Of a stretch of 64,000 bases of DNA, positions 8,600-17,984 are shown one piece after another. The notes beneath the pieces were generated by a model, which ran no database searches, had not been told where the DNA came from, and was given only the letters and a program-made list of their open reading frames with translations. Made by a program: the position numbers and the translations under genes. Source of the stretch: Muribaculaceae bacterium Zag1. GTDB taxonomy: Bacteria > Bacteroidota > Bacteroidia > Bacteroidales > Muribaculaceae. Within the stretch, counting starts at the first letter, position 1, and each line of letters opens with the position of its first letter. Where the stretch lies: contig NWBJ01000116.1 in the NCBI GenBank assembly GCA_002633115.1, positions 1 through 64,000 of the forward strand, written 5' to 3'.

Positions 8600-9289
8600 A
8601 TGGATGACAAATTAGCTCGAATCTTAGTGGTGGAAGACGATGCCACCCTCTCGGAAATGCTCCAGTTCAACCTCGAAATAGAGGGCTATAAGGCCGATGT
8701 GGTCCATAGCGCCGAAGAGGCTTTGAATCTTGATTTGTCGCATTATTCCCTGATTCTGCTCGATGTGATGATGGGAGAGATGAGTGGATTCGCCTTTGCT
8801 CGCAAGCTTAAGGCGGACCCCTACACATCTCATGTGCCCATCATATTTTGCACAGCTCGCGACAATGAAGACGATATGGTCAAAGGCCTCGCTCTCGGCG
8901 CCGACGATTACATCTACAAGCCATATTCGCTGCGCAATGTGATGGCCAGGATTGAGGCAGTGCTTAGGCGCACGGCCCAACACTCCGTATCCGCCGCCTC
9001 AGAGGCCCTCAGCTACGAAGGGCTGCATATCGACCGCCGTTTCAAGCGCTGCATCGTCGATGGCCAAGAGGTCAAGCTGGTAAAGAAAGAATTTGAGATC
9101 CTCGAGCTGCTGATGAGTTATCCCGGCCGCATATTCAGCCGCGAAGAGATATTGCAGCGAGTGTGGAAAGGCGAGGTCGTAGTGCTTGAGCGCACCGTGG
9201 ATGTCAACATCACGCGCGTTAGGCAGAAAATCGCGCCTTATGGCGAGCATATAGTCACTCGCTCAGGATTCGGCTATGGCTTCATTTAA
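8600..9289 (+). CDS. OmpR/PhoB-type response regulator
   Basis: The protein has 229 aa. The receiver domain is residues 6-120: acidic pocket VEDD, phospho-acceptor Asp55 in LILLDVMMG, switch Thr in IIFCTARD, and Lys in DYIYKPYS. The C-terminal winged helix (about 135-229) has FEILELLMSYPGRIFSREEI and RTVDVNITRVRQKI, typical of OmpR/PhoB DNA-binding domains. Its end overlaps the kinase start by 14 bp, so the two are co-translated. No target gene can be named. The neighbours are a porin upstream and the fucose locus downstream. Confidence 0.95.
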   Translation: MDDKLARILVVEDDATLSEMLQFNLEIEGYKADVVHSAEEALNLDLSHYSLILLDVMMGEMSGFAFARKLKADPYTSHVPIIFCTARDNEDDMVKGLALGADDYIYKPYSLRNVMARIEAVLRRTAQHSVSAASEALSYEGLHIDRRFKRCIVDGQEVKLVKKEFEILELLMSYPGRIFSREEILQRVWKGEVVVLERTVDVNITRVRQKIAPYGEHIVTRSGFGYGFI

Positions 9290-10697
9290 ATTCTCATATC
9301 AATACCGACTATTCTTCTTGATATTGCTCTTCTCGTGGGTAATAGTAGGCTGCTTTTTGGCCTTTCAGTACCATCGCGAGAAGGAATTCAAGGCTCAACT
9401 GCTCAACGAGCAGCTCCAGCTAATCAATCGCGAGGTGGCCCAGGGGGTAGCCAATGGCAAGCCCATCGCCGAGTGCTTAGAGGGCTTGGCTCAGCCATTT
9501 GCCGACCTCAGAGTCACAGTGGTTGAGCAGAATGGGCATGTGGCATTTGACAACTCGCTCGACTCGCTGCCGCGCTCCAACCATTTGTCGCGTCCCGAGA
9601 TTGCCGCGGCCCTGCTCAACGGCTGGGGCTACACGGTGCGCCGCCACTCTGAGACCACTGATGGCACATATTTCTACTCGGCTATGATGCGCGACGGCAT
9701 GATTGTGCGTTCGGCCGTACCATATTCCATGCCGCTGAGCGAGATGCTGGCAGCCGACCGGGGATTCCTGTGGTTTATGCTTGCCGTGACTTTAGTGATG
9801 GGCGTCCTCGCTTGGGTAGCATCGCGCCAGGTGGGCATGACCATCTCGCGCCTCAACGCCTTTGCCAAGAGGGCCGAGCGCGGAGAAACTATCTATGGCG
9901 AGGAGGCATTCCCGGCCGATGAGCTGGGGGAAATCTCGAGCCATATAGTCAGTCTGTATTCGCGCTTGCAAGCCACGATGGCTGATCGCGACAAGCAGCA
10001 TGCCGAATCGATGCGCCAACAGCAAGAGAAAAACCGCATCAAGCGGCAACTCACCAACAATATCAACCACGAACTGAAAACTCCCATAGCCGCCATACAG
10101 ATTTGCATTGACACCCTCAGGCAACACCCCACGCTGCCCGATGCCAAGCGTCAGGAAATCATTGAGAAATGCTATGCCAACAGCCAGCGCTTGAATACCC
10201 TCATGACCGATGTGGCCACCCTCACCAGGCTTGACGAGGGTGGCAAGTCGATTGAGATGGAGCCCATCAGTCTGCGCAAGCTGGTCGAGGATGTCGAGGC
10301 GGAATTTCCATCATCACTGCCTATTGACAACCGGGTGCCAGAATCCATCACGGTGCATGGCAACCATAATTTATTGAGTTCGGTATTTCGCAACTTGATT
10401 CAGAATGCCAACTCATACTCGCAGGGGAGCATGATTGAGATTGATGCCGATGAGGCTAAAGGCCAGGTGCATGTTGCATTTTCCGACAATGGCATAGGGG
10501 TGCCAGCCGAACACTTGTCGCGCATTTTTGAGCGCTTTTATCGCATTGACAAGGGACGTTCGCGCACGCTCGGAGGCACTGGCCTTGGCCTCTCTATCGT
10601 AAAAAATGCCATCTCGGTGCATGGGGGCACAATCAAAGCCTCCCTCCGGCCAGAGGGAGGCCTCAGATTTGATTTCACTGTCAAGACAGAGGCTTAG
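9276..10697 (+). CDS. membrane sensor histidine kinase
   Basis: The protein has 473 aa. TM1 is at about 9-28 (LFFLILLFSWVIVGCFLAF) and TM2 at about 165-188 (FLWFMLAVTLVMGVLAWVA). They bracket a periplasmic sensor of about 135 aa. A HAMP-like linker and coiled coil follow, then the HisKA motif NNINHELKTPIAAIQ with phospho-acceptor His265. The ATPase has the N box RNLIQNANSYS, G1 DNGIGVP, F box FERFYR and G2 GGTGLGLSIVK. All catalytic boxes are intact. Its stop codon overlaps that of the convergent fucP gene, leaving no room for a terminator between them. Confidence 0.95.
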   Translation: MASFKFSYQYRLFFLILLFSWVIVGCFLAFQYHREKEFKAQLLNEQLQLINREVAQGVANGKPIAECLEGLAQPFADLRVTVVEQNGHVAFDNSLDSLPRSNHLSRPEIAAALLNGWGYTVRRHSETTDGTYFYSAMMRDGMIVRSAVPYSMPLSEMLAADRGFLWFMLAVTLVMGVLAWVASRQVGMTISRLNAFAKRAERGETIYGEEAFPADELGEISSHIVSLYSRLQATMADRDKQHAESMRQQQEKNRIKRQLTNNINHELKTPIAAIQICIDTLRQHPTLPDAKRQEIIEKCYANSQRLNTLMTDVATLTRLDEGGKSIEMEPISLRKLVEDVEAEFPSSLPIDNRVPESITVHGNHNLLSSVFRNLIQNANSYSQGSMIEIDADEAKGQVHVAFSDNGIGVPAEHLSRIFERFYRIDKGRSRTLGGTGLGLSIVKNAISVHGGTIKASLRPEGGLRFDFTVKTEA

Positions 10698-11998
10698 CGT
10701 CTCTGATTCCTGAGGCAACGCCAGGCGTAAGAGCCGATTACCACAAAGCAAATCAGCGATAATACGAACGAGGCATTGACAGCCGGCAGTCCGGCCACTG
10801 TGCCTTGGTCTATAATCATTCCTTGCAGCGGGGGCATGAGTGAACCGCCCACGATAGCCATCACCAAGAACGCTGCGCCGAGCGAGGCGTCTTCGCGGTC
10901 GACCCTCTCAAGAGCAATGCCGTAGATGGTGGGGAACATCAGCGACATGAAAGCCGAGGTAGCAATCAGGCAGTAGAGTCCGGCCATCGATTGCAAAAAG
11001 ATAGCCCCGGAAATGGTGATTGCTCCGCCGCAGGCGAATATCAGCAACAGTTTGCGGCCCGAGATGTATTTCATCAAGTAAGTACAAATAAAACGCGATG
11101 ACAGGAATAGCATCATGGCCACGATGTTGTAGTTTTGCGCTGTGGATTTGTTGATGCCGAGGCGGTCGGCGTATTGGATGATAAATGTCCAGCACATAAT
11201 CTGGGTGGCTATGTAGAATAGCTGCGCCACTACGCCGAGACGGTATTCTTTGTTGACCCACAGACGTCTGAGGGTGAGCGAAACGGGGATTTTTACCCTC
11301 TGGGTATCAGCCTTGGGCTGGTCTTGCTGCTTGACAAAGAGCAGAATAACAAAAAACATCAATACCACCACGCATCCGAGCGTCACATAAGGGTCGCGAA
11401 TCACAGCCAGGTCGTGGGTGCGGATTGCCATGCGCTCAGTCAAGGGCAGATTACTGAATCCGACCTCGCGCACGGCTGCAGTGTCGCAATCCAGGTGGGA
11501 TAGTACGAAATGCGAGGCAACAAACATGCCCATGAGAGAGCCTACGGGGTTGAACGACTGCGACAGGTTGAGCCTGCGAGTCGAGGTCTCTTTGGTACCG
11601 AGCGAGAGGATGTAGGGATTAGCGGTAGTCTCTAAGAAAGCGAGGCCGAAGGTCAGTACATACAGGGAAATGCAGAAGTATGTAAATTCTTGATATATAG
11701 CCGATGGAATGAACAGAAAGGCTCCTGCTGCATATAGCGACAGGCCGAGCAGAATGCCGCTCTTGTAGCTGAAGCGGCGTATGAAGAGGGCCGCTGGGAT
11801 TGCCATCGTGAAATAGCCGCCGTAGAAGGCGAACTGCACAAACGAGGCCTTGGTAGCCGATATCTCCATCACTGTCTGGAATGCCGACACCATGGGATTG
11901 GTGATGTCATTAGCAAATCCCCAGAGGGCGAACAGCGATGTGATCAATACGAAGGTGAGCAGATAGCGGCGCTCGATTACCTTGGGTTTCTTTGCCAT
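10694..11998 (-). CDS. fucP: L-fucose:H+ symporter
   Basis: The protein has 434 aa from MAKKPKVIERRYLL. The frame is open about 117 bp further upstream, but that part is low-complexity and holds the fucI-fucP hairpin. It has 12 predicted membrane segments. SLFALWGFANDITNPMV, the Asp-containing TM1 of FucP, and FAFYGGYFTMAIPAAL and GLAFLETTANPYIL identify the FHS/FucP branch of the MFS. The role is proton-coupled uptake of L-fucose. It lies 86 bp downstream of fucI on the same strand, forming a fucI-fucP operon for use of host mucin fucose. Confidence 0.92.
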   Translation of the reverse strand: MAKKPKVIERRYLLTFVLITSLFALWGFANDITNPMVSAFQTVMEISATKASFVQFAFYGGYFTMAIPAALFIRRFSYKSGILLGLSLYAAGAFLFIPSAIYQEFTYFCISLYVLTFGLAFLETTANPYILSLGTKETSTRRLNLSQSFNPVGSLMGMFVASHFVLSHLDCDTAAVREVGFSNLPLTERMAIRTHDLAVIRDPYVTLGCVVVLMFFVILLFVKQQDQPKADTQRVKIPVSLTLRRLWVNKEYRLGVVAQLFYIATQIMCWTFIIQYADRLGINKSTAQNYNIVAMMLFLSSRFICTYLMKYISGRKLLLIFACGGAITISGAIFLQSMAGLYCLIATSAFMSLMFPTIYGIALERVDREDASLGAAFLVMAIVGGSLMPPLQGMIIDQGTVAGLPAVNASFVLSLICFVVIGSYAWRCLRNQRR

Positions 11999-12013
11999 GC
12001 TTGGGGATTTACT

Positions 12014-12068
12014 CTCCGAGAGAGGAGAGGCCTCCATCTCGGCTATGAGATGGCCAGGCCTCTCGGAG
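12014..12068 (-). promoter_or_regulatory. hairpin between fucI and fucP
   Basis: Nested inverted repeats: an outer CTCCGAGAG...AGGCCT / AGGCCTCTCGGAG with a small bulge and an inner CCATCTC / GAGATGG. It lies in the 86-bp fucI-fucP gap and could attenuate or stabilise the mRNA. There is no T-run, so full termination is unlikely. Confidence 0.55.
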
Positions 12069-12084
12069 GGGGTTGACGGTCTCA

Positions 12085-13860
12085 TCATTTGTAGATTGGG
12101 CCGTAGTTTTTGCAAGCGCGATAGTCCGAGCCCTCGCGGTCCATGCCGAAGGCATTCCAGGCCGCCGGGCGGAATATCTTGTCGTCATCGCAATTGTGCA
12201 TGCATACAGGTATGCGCAGTATCGATGCCAGGGTGATCAGGTCTTGGCCGATGTGGCCGTAGGTGATGGCTCCGTGGTTGGCTCCCCAGTTGTTCATCAC
12301 TGAGTAGACATCCTTGAATGCGGGCTTGTCGCACAGGCGAGGCACAAACCAGGTGGTTGGCCAGGTGGGGTCGGTGCGCATATCCAGAATGCGGTTGATT
12401 TCGGGGTCGATGTCGACTGTCCAGCCCTCGGCGAGTTGCAGCACCGGGCCGAGCCCCTTGACCAGGTTGAGACGCATCATGGTCACGGGCATTCCGCCCT
12501 TGCTGAGGAAGTTGGATGAGAAGCCACCTCCGCGGAAGTAGTCGCGGTCGGCCGGATACCAGGTGGTAGCCTCAAGGCTTTGTTTTACATCTTCTTCGGT
12601 GATATTCCAAGGCTCTTTCATCACGGGGTTGCCCTCGGCATCGACCATGCGGCCAGCGCCGTCGAGGGTGGTGGCTCCTGAGTTGATGAGGTGGATAATG
12701 CCGTTGGCGGCGCGGCCGGTAAGTTCTTTGCCGGTGACGCGCTTTACGGCCTCGGGGCTCCAGTAGGTGCGCACGTCTGAGAATATCTGGGCGCGGTTGG
12801 TGAGCAGATGGCCGAATAGCATGGCCACGCCGTTGCAAGCATCGTTCTCGGTGGCAACTACAATGGCTTCGCGTATGCCGTTCCAGTCAAATGAGGTGTT
12901 GAGCAGAGCCTCGGCGTAGTCGCCGTTGGGGTAGTAGTCGGTCCATTGGCGCTGGCCTTGGAAACCGGCGGCAATGGCATTGTGGCCGAGCGCTTCTTCC
13001 TTGAATCCCATTTCTTTGAGCTTGGTGTTGCCCTTCATCAGGTCGCGCATGATGATCATCATCTTGACCACGAATTCCCAGTCGGCATCTTTCTGTTCGC
13101 GGTTTTTGCGCTTTTCGGGGCGGTTTTTGAAGTCGTCGCCTTCGTTGGGCTTGCAGTTGGCTACAGTCCAGGCGAGGGCTTTCTCGTATTCCTCCTTGTC
13201 GTAGATGCCTTCGGCCATGCGGCGGATTAGTTCACTGAGGTCGATCGATTCGTTGCGCATGCCCAGGTATTCTTGGAAGAAGTTGGGGTCGACGATCGAA
13301 CCGGCGATGCCCATCGAGCTGGAGCCCATTGACAGGTAGCTCTTGCCGCGCATGGTGGCCACGGCTTGGGCAGCGCGGGCAAAGCGCAGTATCTTCTCGG
13401 CCACATCGTCGGGGATGGTGTTGTCGTCGAGGTCCTGTACGTTGTGTCCGTAGATGCCAAATGCGGGCAATCCTTTTTGGGCGTGTGCAGCGAGCACGGC
13501 GGCGAGGTATACGGCGCCGGGGCGCTCTGTGCCGTTGAATCCCCATACTGCCTTGGGCCAATGGGGGTTCATATCCATTGTCTCAGCGCCGTAGCACCAG
13601 CATGAGGTGACGGTGATGGTTGAGCCAACGCCTTCGCGCTCAAATTTCTCGGCGCAAGCGGCAGTTTCGGCCACGCGGCCTATGGTTGAGTCGGCGATGA
13701 CGCACTCTACGGGGCTGCCGTCGCCGTTTCGGAGGTTTTTGGAGATGAGGTCGGCCACAGCCTGAGCCAGTTTCATGGTCTTCTCTTCGAGGCTCTCGCG
13801 CACGCCGCCTTGGCGGGCGTCGATTGTGGGCCGAATGCCAATTTTGGGATATTTGCTCAT
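12085..13860 (-). CDS. fucI: L-fucose isomerase
   Basis: The protein has 591 aa, the same length as the E. coli enzyme. It converts L-fucose to L-fuculose in the cytosol and needs a divalent metal, usually Mn2+. The start [21 protein letters not shown] and the middle [14 protein letters not shown] match FucI closely. The metal/catalytic residues are present as Glu338 (ATENDACNG) and Asp362 ([12 protein letters not shown]), one position off the E. coli numbering. It is the first gene of a fucI-fucP unit. A mutarotase gene starts about 620 bp away on the other strand. No fucK or fucA gene is in the window. Confidence 0.95.
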   Translation of the reverse strand: MSKYPKIGIRPTIDARQGGVRESLEEKTMKLAQAVADLISKNLRNGDGSPVECVIADSTIGRVAETAACAEKFEREGVGSTITVTSCWCYGAETMDMNPHWPKAVWGFNGTERPGAVYLAAVLAAHAQKGLPAFGIYGHNVQDLDDNTIPDDVAEKILRFARAAQAVATMRGKSYLSMGSSSMGIAGSIVDPNFFQEYLGMRNESIDLSELIRRMAEGIYDKEEYEKALAWTVANCKPNEGDDFKNRPEKRKNREQKDADWEFVVKMMIIMRDLMKGNTKLKEMGFKEEALGHNAIAAGFQGQRQWTDYYPNGDYAEALLNTSFDWNGIREAIVVATENDACNGVAMLFGHLLTNRAQIFSDVRTYWSPEAVKRVTGKELTGRAANGIIHLINSGATTLDGAGRMVDAEGNPVMKEPWNITEEDVKQSLEATTWYPADRDYFRGGGFSSNFLSKGGMPVTMMRLNLVKGLGPVLQLAEGWTVDIDPEINRILDMRTDPTWPTTWFVPRLCDKPAFKDVYSVMNNWGANHGAITYGHIGQDLITLASILRIPVCMHNCDDDKIFRPAAWNAFGMDREGSDYRACKNYGPIYK

Positions 13861-14097
13861 GATATATAGGTTTTATGGATATTTGTCGATTTAGGGCATG
13901 TATTTTTACTTACGCAAAATTATTACAATTTTCCCATTTCCCCTAAAAATTTTACGTCAAAAATTATCCCATTTGAGCAATTGACGCTTTCCCCTCCCCA
14001 AAATGATAAAAATACGTCAGACAGTGATATGCCTAAATAGGCTAAAGGCTATACTTACTTTCCATAATCTATAGTCATTTCTAATAATTACACCGTA
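13861..14097. other. fucI upstream region
   Basis: AT-rich and non-coding. It should hold the fucI promoter and any fucose operator. Two ACGTCA-type hexamers (TTACGTCAAAAATT near 13952 and ATACGTCAGACAG near 14013) stand out, but no regulator is identifiable. Confidence 0.4.
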
Positions 14098-14139
14098 AAG
14101 ATACGAAAAGTTTCTCAAACGAGAAACTTTTCGTATCTT
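14098..14139. repeat. 19-bp perfect inverted repeat upstream of nuclease remnant
   Basis: The arms AAGATACGAAAAGTTTCTC and GAGAAACTTTTCGTATCTT surround the loop AAAC. A shorter outer pair, ACCGTAAAG / CTTTACGGT, extends it. It lies upstream of the promoter of the PDDEXK remnant and resembles the palindromes before other ATPase-nuclease genes. Confidence 0.85.
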
Positions 14140-14198
14140 AATTTACATATTTCTTTACGGTAAAGTTGGAGATGGGAGGATAATTCCGAAATATTGTG

Positions 14199-14206
14199 TA
14201 TATTTG
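14199..14206 (+). promoter_or_regulatory. -7 box upstream of nuclease remnant and mutarotase
   Basis: TATATTTG, a good -7 match, lies 27 bp before the remnant start. It probably now drives the mutarotase gene as well. Confidence 0.55.
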
Positions 14207-14233
14207 CAGTGTTCAACTAAGTGACATGTCAAT

Positions 14234-14470
14234 ATGAAGTTGGTGACCTCTTTCCCGGCCATGGAGATAACCAACATCGAACTTAAGTGCGCCAAAAAGG
14301 ATGCTTCAGAAGCCGAAATCCAACGTCTCAAGGCTGAGGCTAAAGATCAAATAGCGCAGTATTCGGCTGATGCTAAGCTCCGCAAGGCCATTCAAGGTTG
14401 TCAACTACATGGCTTGATTCTAATATTCAGAGGCCTTATTTTAGAGGTTTGTGAAGAGGTGAACCAATAA
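14234..14470 (+). pseudogene. C-terminal remnant of AAA-ATPase/PDDEXK_9 gene
   Basis: It encodes 78 aa with ITNIELKCAKKDASEAEIQR, AEAKDQIAQYSADAKLRKA and LHGLILIFRGLILEVCEEV. This is the end of the PDDEXK_9 domain (E-x-K motif IELK), with the whole ATPase part deleted. The fragment still has a palindrome and a -7 box upstream and is open, so a small protein could be made. It sits in the fucI-mutarotase divergent region and ends 13 bp before the mutarotase start. Confidence 0.7.
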
Positions 14471-14483
14471 TAATCTATAGTGT

Positions 14484-14864
14484 ATGAAGACAGAAGGATA
14501 TAAGCAGAAAGAGTATGGGCAGCCGACAAAGCGGTATTGCCGGATGCTGGAGCTTGTGGATGATCCAGGATTGATCGAGAAATACAAGCAATGCCATGCC
14601 GAGGAGAATGTGTGGCCCGAGGTGATGGAGGGCATACGCCAGGTGGGAATACTCGAGATGGAGATTTACATCTTGGGTAATCGCCTGTTCATGATCGTGG
14701 AGACGCCCCTCGACTTTGACTGGGACGAGGCCATGGCGCGTCTCGCTACGCTGCCTCGCCAGCAAGAGTGGGAGAAATATGTGGCCCTATTCCAGGGCTG
14801 CGCCGCCGATGCCACTTCCGACCAGAAATGGCAGCTGATGGACAGGATGTTTCACCTGTACTAG
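14484..14864 (+). CDS. L-rhamnose/L-fucose mutarotase family (DUF718)
   Basis: The protein has 126 aa. RYCRMLELVDDPGLIEKYKQCH at the N-terminus, followed by WPEVMEGIRQVGILEMEIYILGNRLFMIVET, is the RhaM/DUF718 alpha/beta-barrel family. These proteins interconvert alpha and beta anomers of deoxy-hexoses. The neighbouring fucI and fucP make L-fucose the likely substrate here, as an anomer supply for FucI. It is divergent from fucI and probably transcribed from the promoter in front of the nuclease remnant. Confidence 0.85.
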   Translation: MKTEGYKQKEYGQPTKRYCRMLELVDDPGLIEKYKQCHAEENVWPEVMEGIRQVGILEMEIYILGNRLFMIVETPLDFDWDEAMARLATLPRQQEWEKYVALFQGCAADATSDQKWQLMDRMFHLY

Positions 14865-14877
14865 ACCACAAGGACGG

Positions 14878-14971
14878 AAAACGTAAGCACGTAAGCTTGA
14901 CGTAAGCACATCCCAAGTAAATTAATTCTTACCTTTGGAGTGCTTACGTCAAGCTTACGTGCTTACGTTTT
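14878..14971. repeat. 31-bp perfect inverted repeat of ACGTAAGCAC units
   Basis: The arms are at 14878-14908 and 14941-14971, with a 32-nt loop. Each arm holds ACGTAAGCAC, GTAAGCTTG and ACGTAAGCA. It lies between the convergent mutarotase and PiT genes and includes the PiT stop codon, so it is a plausible bidirectional terminator. A related half-copy lies upstream of the PiT gene at 17328-17358. Confidence 0.85.
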
Positions 14972-17231
14972 ATGCTAAGGCGGGGGTGAGGTATGCTGGG
15001 AGGGGTTGGGCGAGCTTGAGTCGGGCGCGGAGCATCTTGCGCAGGTTGCTCATCACCTCTTGCAGCTCCTGCAGCATATTGAGGTAGACGTAGAGGACGG
15101 CCATGTTGCCCTGCTCCTCCATGCGTATGCAGTTGTGCACCTCCTGGCACTTGACCGAAATCTGATCCTTAGCGGCGTCGCATCGCGAGCGGATTGCCGC
15201 AACCTCATCGGCCGATGTGGCGAGTATGGCATCGGTGAAAATGTCGTGGATGTCGCTCAGCAACGGTGCAGCATGTTTTGCCAGACGCTTGGGGAGCGGT
15301 CGGAAATTATTGTCGACATGCTCGTGGCAGACCTCGGCGATGCGCCTCAGATTGTAAAGCATCGACATCTGGCAGTTGGTAAGCAGGTGGAACCATGCGC
15401 TCTTCTCGATAGCCGTCACCGTATCGGCATGCTTGAGGCAGAGAGTGGCACGGCGGCGCTCATTTTTGAGCAGAGCCTTGTGCTTGGCCAGCGAATCGCA
15501 GCATTTGCCCAAGCCGCTGGCGTTGTCGCCAAAGAAAGTCTCGGCTGTGCGACGCAGTGTATCATCGGCGTAGCGCAGAAACTCCTTCTCATTCTCATTG
15601 AGGTAAACTTTGAGCATGGCCCAAGCCTGCTGCTTGTCTTCGGTCATGATGATCGACTGGAAGAGGGTATTGTCGGTGCCTTTTTCGGTCTCCTTCTTCT
15701 TAAGATTGCTGCGAATCAGGATGCCGATAGCTACTATGGCAACGATTACGATAGCCACGGCTCCGCCAGCATGCATCAGGCTGACAATCAGGGCTGCGCC
15801 GATAAAGGCCGCGCCAGCGGTGATAAACCATCCGCCAATCACAGAGATTACGCCCGTAATGCGGAACACTGCGCTCTCACGGCCCCAAGCGCGGTCGGCA
15901 AGCGAGGTACCCATCGCCACCATGAAGGTGACATAAGTTGTAGAAAGTGGTAATTTGAGGGAGGTGCCAAGGGCTATGAGCATGCCAGCGAGCACCAGAT
16001 TGATCGAGCCGCGCACGAGGTCGAAAGCCGCTCCATCGGCCATGATGGCGTGGGAGGAATCGAGGCGGCGCGAAGTCCAGGCACGGACGCTGCGAGGCGT
16101 GGCCTCGATGACCTTGTTTGAGGCCGTGAGCGACCAGCGCACCAAGCGGCGAGCTATCCTCGATGAGCCAAACATTTCATCCCCGGCATCCTGGCGCGAG
16201 AGGTTGACCGAAGTGTCAACCACCTTGCGAGCCTTTTTGGAGGTCGACAGGGCTATGATCATAATCACACCGGCTGCCAGCAGGAAATAAATCGGAGTTG
16301 AGGCCGAGCCTTGGAGCGAACTCATCAAGAAGCCCCGAGGGTCGCCGGCGCCGTTGGCGGCATAGTCCTGGAATGCGGCAAAGCCGGTGAGAGGCACGCC
16401 TATGAAGTTGACCAAGTCGTTGCCGGCAAAAGCCATGGCGAGAGCGAAGGTGCCGGTGAGCACAATCACCTTGAATACATTGACATGCAGCCAATGCAGC
16501 AACTGCATCAGCACGGTGAAGAAGGCAAAGCAGCCAAGCAGAATCAAGGCCGTGTGGCCCTGGATCCAAGCCTTGACGTCGGGAGTCATAAAGGTTAGGT
16601 CCTTGGCCCCCTTGAGCAGCAAGAAATAGATGATGGCAGTGATGGAGATGCCCCCAAAGATGCCAATCTTCCAGGCCAGATTCTTTTTGTAGTCAAATGA
16701 GAACCAGAGTCGGGACAGATACTGCACCAAGGTGCCGAATACAAAGGCGATTGCCACCGACAGGAAGATGCCTATGATTACGGATAGAGCCTTCTCGGTG
16801 TTGAGGAGTTGGGCCAGGGTAAGGCCGCTGTCGTCGGCAGCGAGTTTGAAGAGCGCCACGGCGAATGAGGCACCGAGCAGCTCAAACACCATCGACACGG
16901 TGGTCGAGGTGGGCATGCCCAGAGAGTTGAAAACGTCTAATAGTATTATGTCGGTGACCATCACCGCCATGAATATGCAAATCAGGTCGTAGAATGAAAA
17001 TTGTTCGGGTCGGAAGATGCCGTGTCGAGCAATGTCCATCATGCCGTTGCTCATCGCGGCGCCCAGAAACACACCCACGGAGGCGATAATGACAACCGTG
17101 CGGAACTGCGCGGCTCTCGAGCCGATCGCTGAATTGAGGAAGTTGACCGCATCATTGCTGACCCCCACAGATAGATCAAAAATAGCCAGCAAAAACAGAA
17201 AAACAATAATACCAATAAAAACATATTCCAT
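14970..17231 (-). CDS. PiT-family inorganic phosphate transporter with PhoU-like C-terminus
   Basis: The protein has 753 aa. Residues about 1-520 are the PiT permease, with GVSNDAVNFLNSAIGSRA (duplicated PiT signature, first copy), FAGNDLVNFIGVPLTG (second copy), SLKLPLSTTYVTFMVAMGTSLADRAWG, and about 11 hydrophobic segments. Residues about 540-740 are soluble and helical (TFFGDNASGLGKCCDSLAKHKALLKNERR..., LPKRLAKHAAPLLSDIHDIF) and resemble a PhoU-type regulatory domain. The predicted function is low-affinity phosphate uptake, coupled to cations, at the inner membrane. The fusion suggests in-cis control of the permease. It stands alone between repeats of the ACGTAAGCAC family. Confidence 0.85.
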   Translation of the reverse strand: MEYVFIGIIVFLFLLAIFDLSVGVSNDAVNFLNSAIGSRAAQFRTVVIIASVGVFLGAAMSNGMMDIARHGIFRPEQFSFYDLICIFMAVMVTDIILLDVFNSLGMPTSTTVSMVFELLGASFAVALFKLAADDSGLTLAQLLNTEKALSVIIGIFLSVAIAFVFGTLVQYLSRLWFSFDYKKNLAWKIGIFGGISITAIIYFLLLKGAKDLTFMTPDVKAWIQGHTALILLGCFAFFTVLMQLLHWLHVNVFKVIVLTGTFALAMAFAGNDLVNFIGVPLTGFAAFQDYAANGAGDPRGFLMSSLQGSASTPIYFLLAAGVIMIIALSTSKKARKVVDTSVNLSRQDAGDEMFGSSRIARRLVRWSLTASNKVIEATPRSVRAWTSRRLDSSHAIMADGAAFDLVRGSINLVLAGMLIALGTSLKLPLSTTYVTFMVAMGTSLADRAWGRESAVFRITGVISVIGGWFITAGAAFIGAALIVSLMHAGGAVAIVIVAIVAIGILIRSNLKKKETEKGTDNTLFQSIIMTEDKQQAWAMLKVYLNENEKEFLRYADDTLRRTAETFFGDNASGLGKCCDSLAKHKALLKNERRRATLCLKHADTVTAIEKSAWFHLLTNCQMSMLYNLRRIAEVCHEHVDNNFRPLPKRLAKHAAPLLSDIHDIFTDAILATSADEVAAIRSRCDAAKDQISVKCQEVHNCIRMEEQGNMAVLYVYLNMLQELQEVMSNLRKMLRARLKLAQPLPAYLTPALA

Positions 17232-17327
17232 ACTTTTTTGTAGTTTTGGTTTCCATTGGCAAAATTACTATGGGAATGTTTCACTATAATTTCACCCATA
17301 TTTCAAAAATGTGAAATTGTATTCTGG

Positions 17328-17358
17328 AAACGTAAGCACATAAGCTTTTACGTAAGCA
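17328..17358. repeat. half-copy of the ACGTAAGCAC repeat
   Basis: ACGTAAGCACATAAGC...TTACGTAAGCA differs at few positions from the left arm at 14878-14908. The PiT gene is thus flanked on both sides by this repeat. Confidence 0.75.
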
Positions 17359-17429
17359 CAAAAACAGAGAGATTGAATAATTTATAATTATTTCAAGGTT
17401 TTTACGTTAAGATTAGAAAAAATGCGATT

Positions 17430-17942
17430 ATGGATAAGATAATTGTTAAGCATTGGACCTCGCCGATAGGCGAGATGATTATAGGTTCGTACCGGGATGA
17501 ATTGTGTCTGGCCGATTGGATGGAGAGCCCGAAAAGGGAGCAGACCGATAGGCACCTGTGCGAGCGACTGTATGCCCAGATGCAAGAGGGCACCACGCCA
17601 GTGATAGAGGATGCCATCAAGCAGCTCGACGAGTATTTTCGTCGCGAGCGTCAGGAATTTGATTTGTCCTTGCGTATGGTTGGCACCGAATTTCAAGAGC
17701 GCGCATGGCGCGAATTGTTGCGGATTCCCTACGGCACCACCATATCTTATGGCGAGCAGGCTCGCCGCATGGGCGACCCGTCGGCCGTAAGGGCGGTGGC
17801 CAATGCCAACAGTTGCAACCCCGTCTGCATCATCGTGCCATGCCATCGGGTGATTGGCGCCAATCGCACCCTCACCGGCTACGCCGGGGGCCTCCACCTC
17901 AAACGCGCCCTCTTAGACCTCGAATCCGCCACCCTGCTGTGA
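17430..17942 (+). CDS. ogt: methylated-DNA--protein-cysteine methyltransferase
   Basis: The protein has 170 aa and is full length for Ogt. The N-terminal ribonuclease-like part (WTSPIGEMIIGSY) is followed by the winged-helix alkyl-transfer domain: FQERAWRELLRIPYGTTISYGEQA, RAVANANSCNPVCIIVPCHRVIG with acceptor Cys138 in the invariant PCHR, and GYAGGLHLKRALLDLE. It repairs O6-alkylguanine by a suicidal transfer to Cys138. It is monocistronic and is followed by a strong palindrome. Confidence 0.95.
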   Translation: MDKIIVKHWTSPIGEMIIGSYRDELCLADWMESPKREQTDRHLCERLYAQMQEGTTPVIEDAIKQLDEYFRRERQEFDLSLRMVGTEFQERAWRELLRIPYGTTISYGEQARRMGDPSAVRAVANANSCNPVCIIVPCHRVIGANRTLTGYAGGLHLKRALLDLESATLL

Positions 17943-17984
17943 ACCACTTAGATATCAACATTTGTTATTTCAATGACGATATCG

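Noticed and set aside
8600-10697. RprY/RprX of Bacteroides
   Set aside because: The kinase topology is similar, but the receiver sequence is closer to generic PhoB-type regulators. A gene name would be a guess.
15006-15953. 315-aa plus-strand frame
   Set aside because: Antisense of the PiT-PhoU gene, whose domains are clear.
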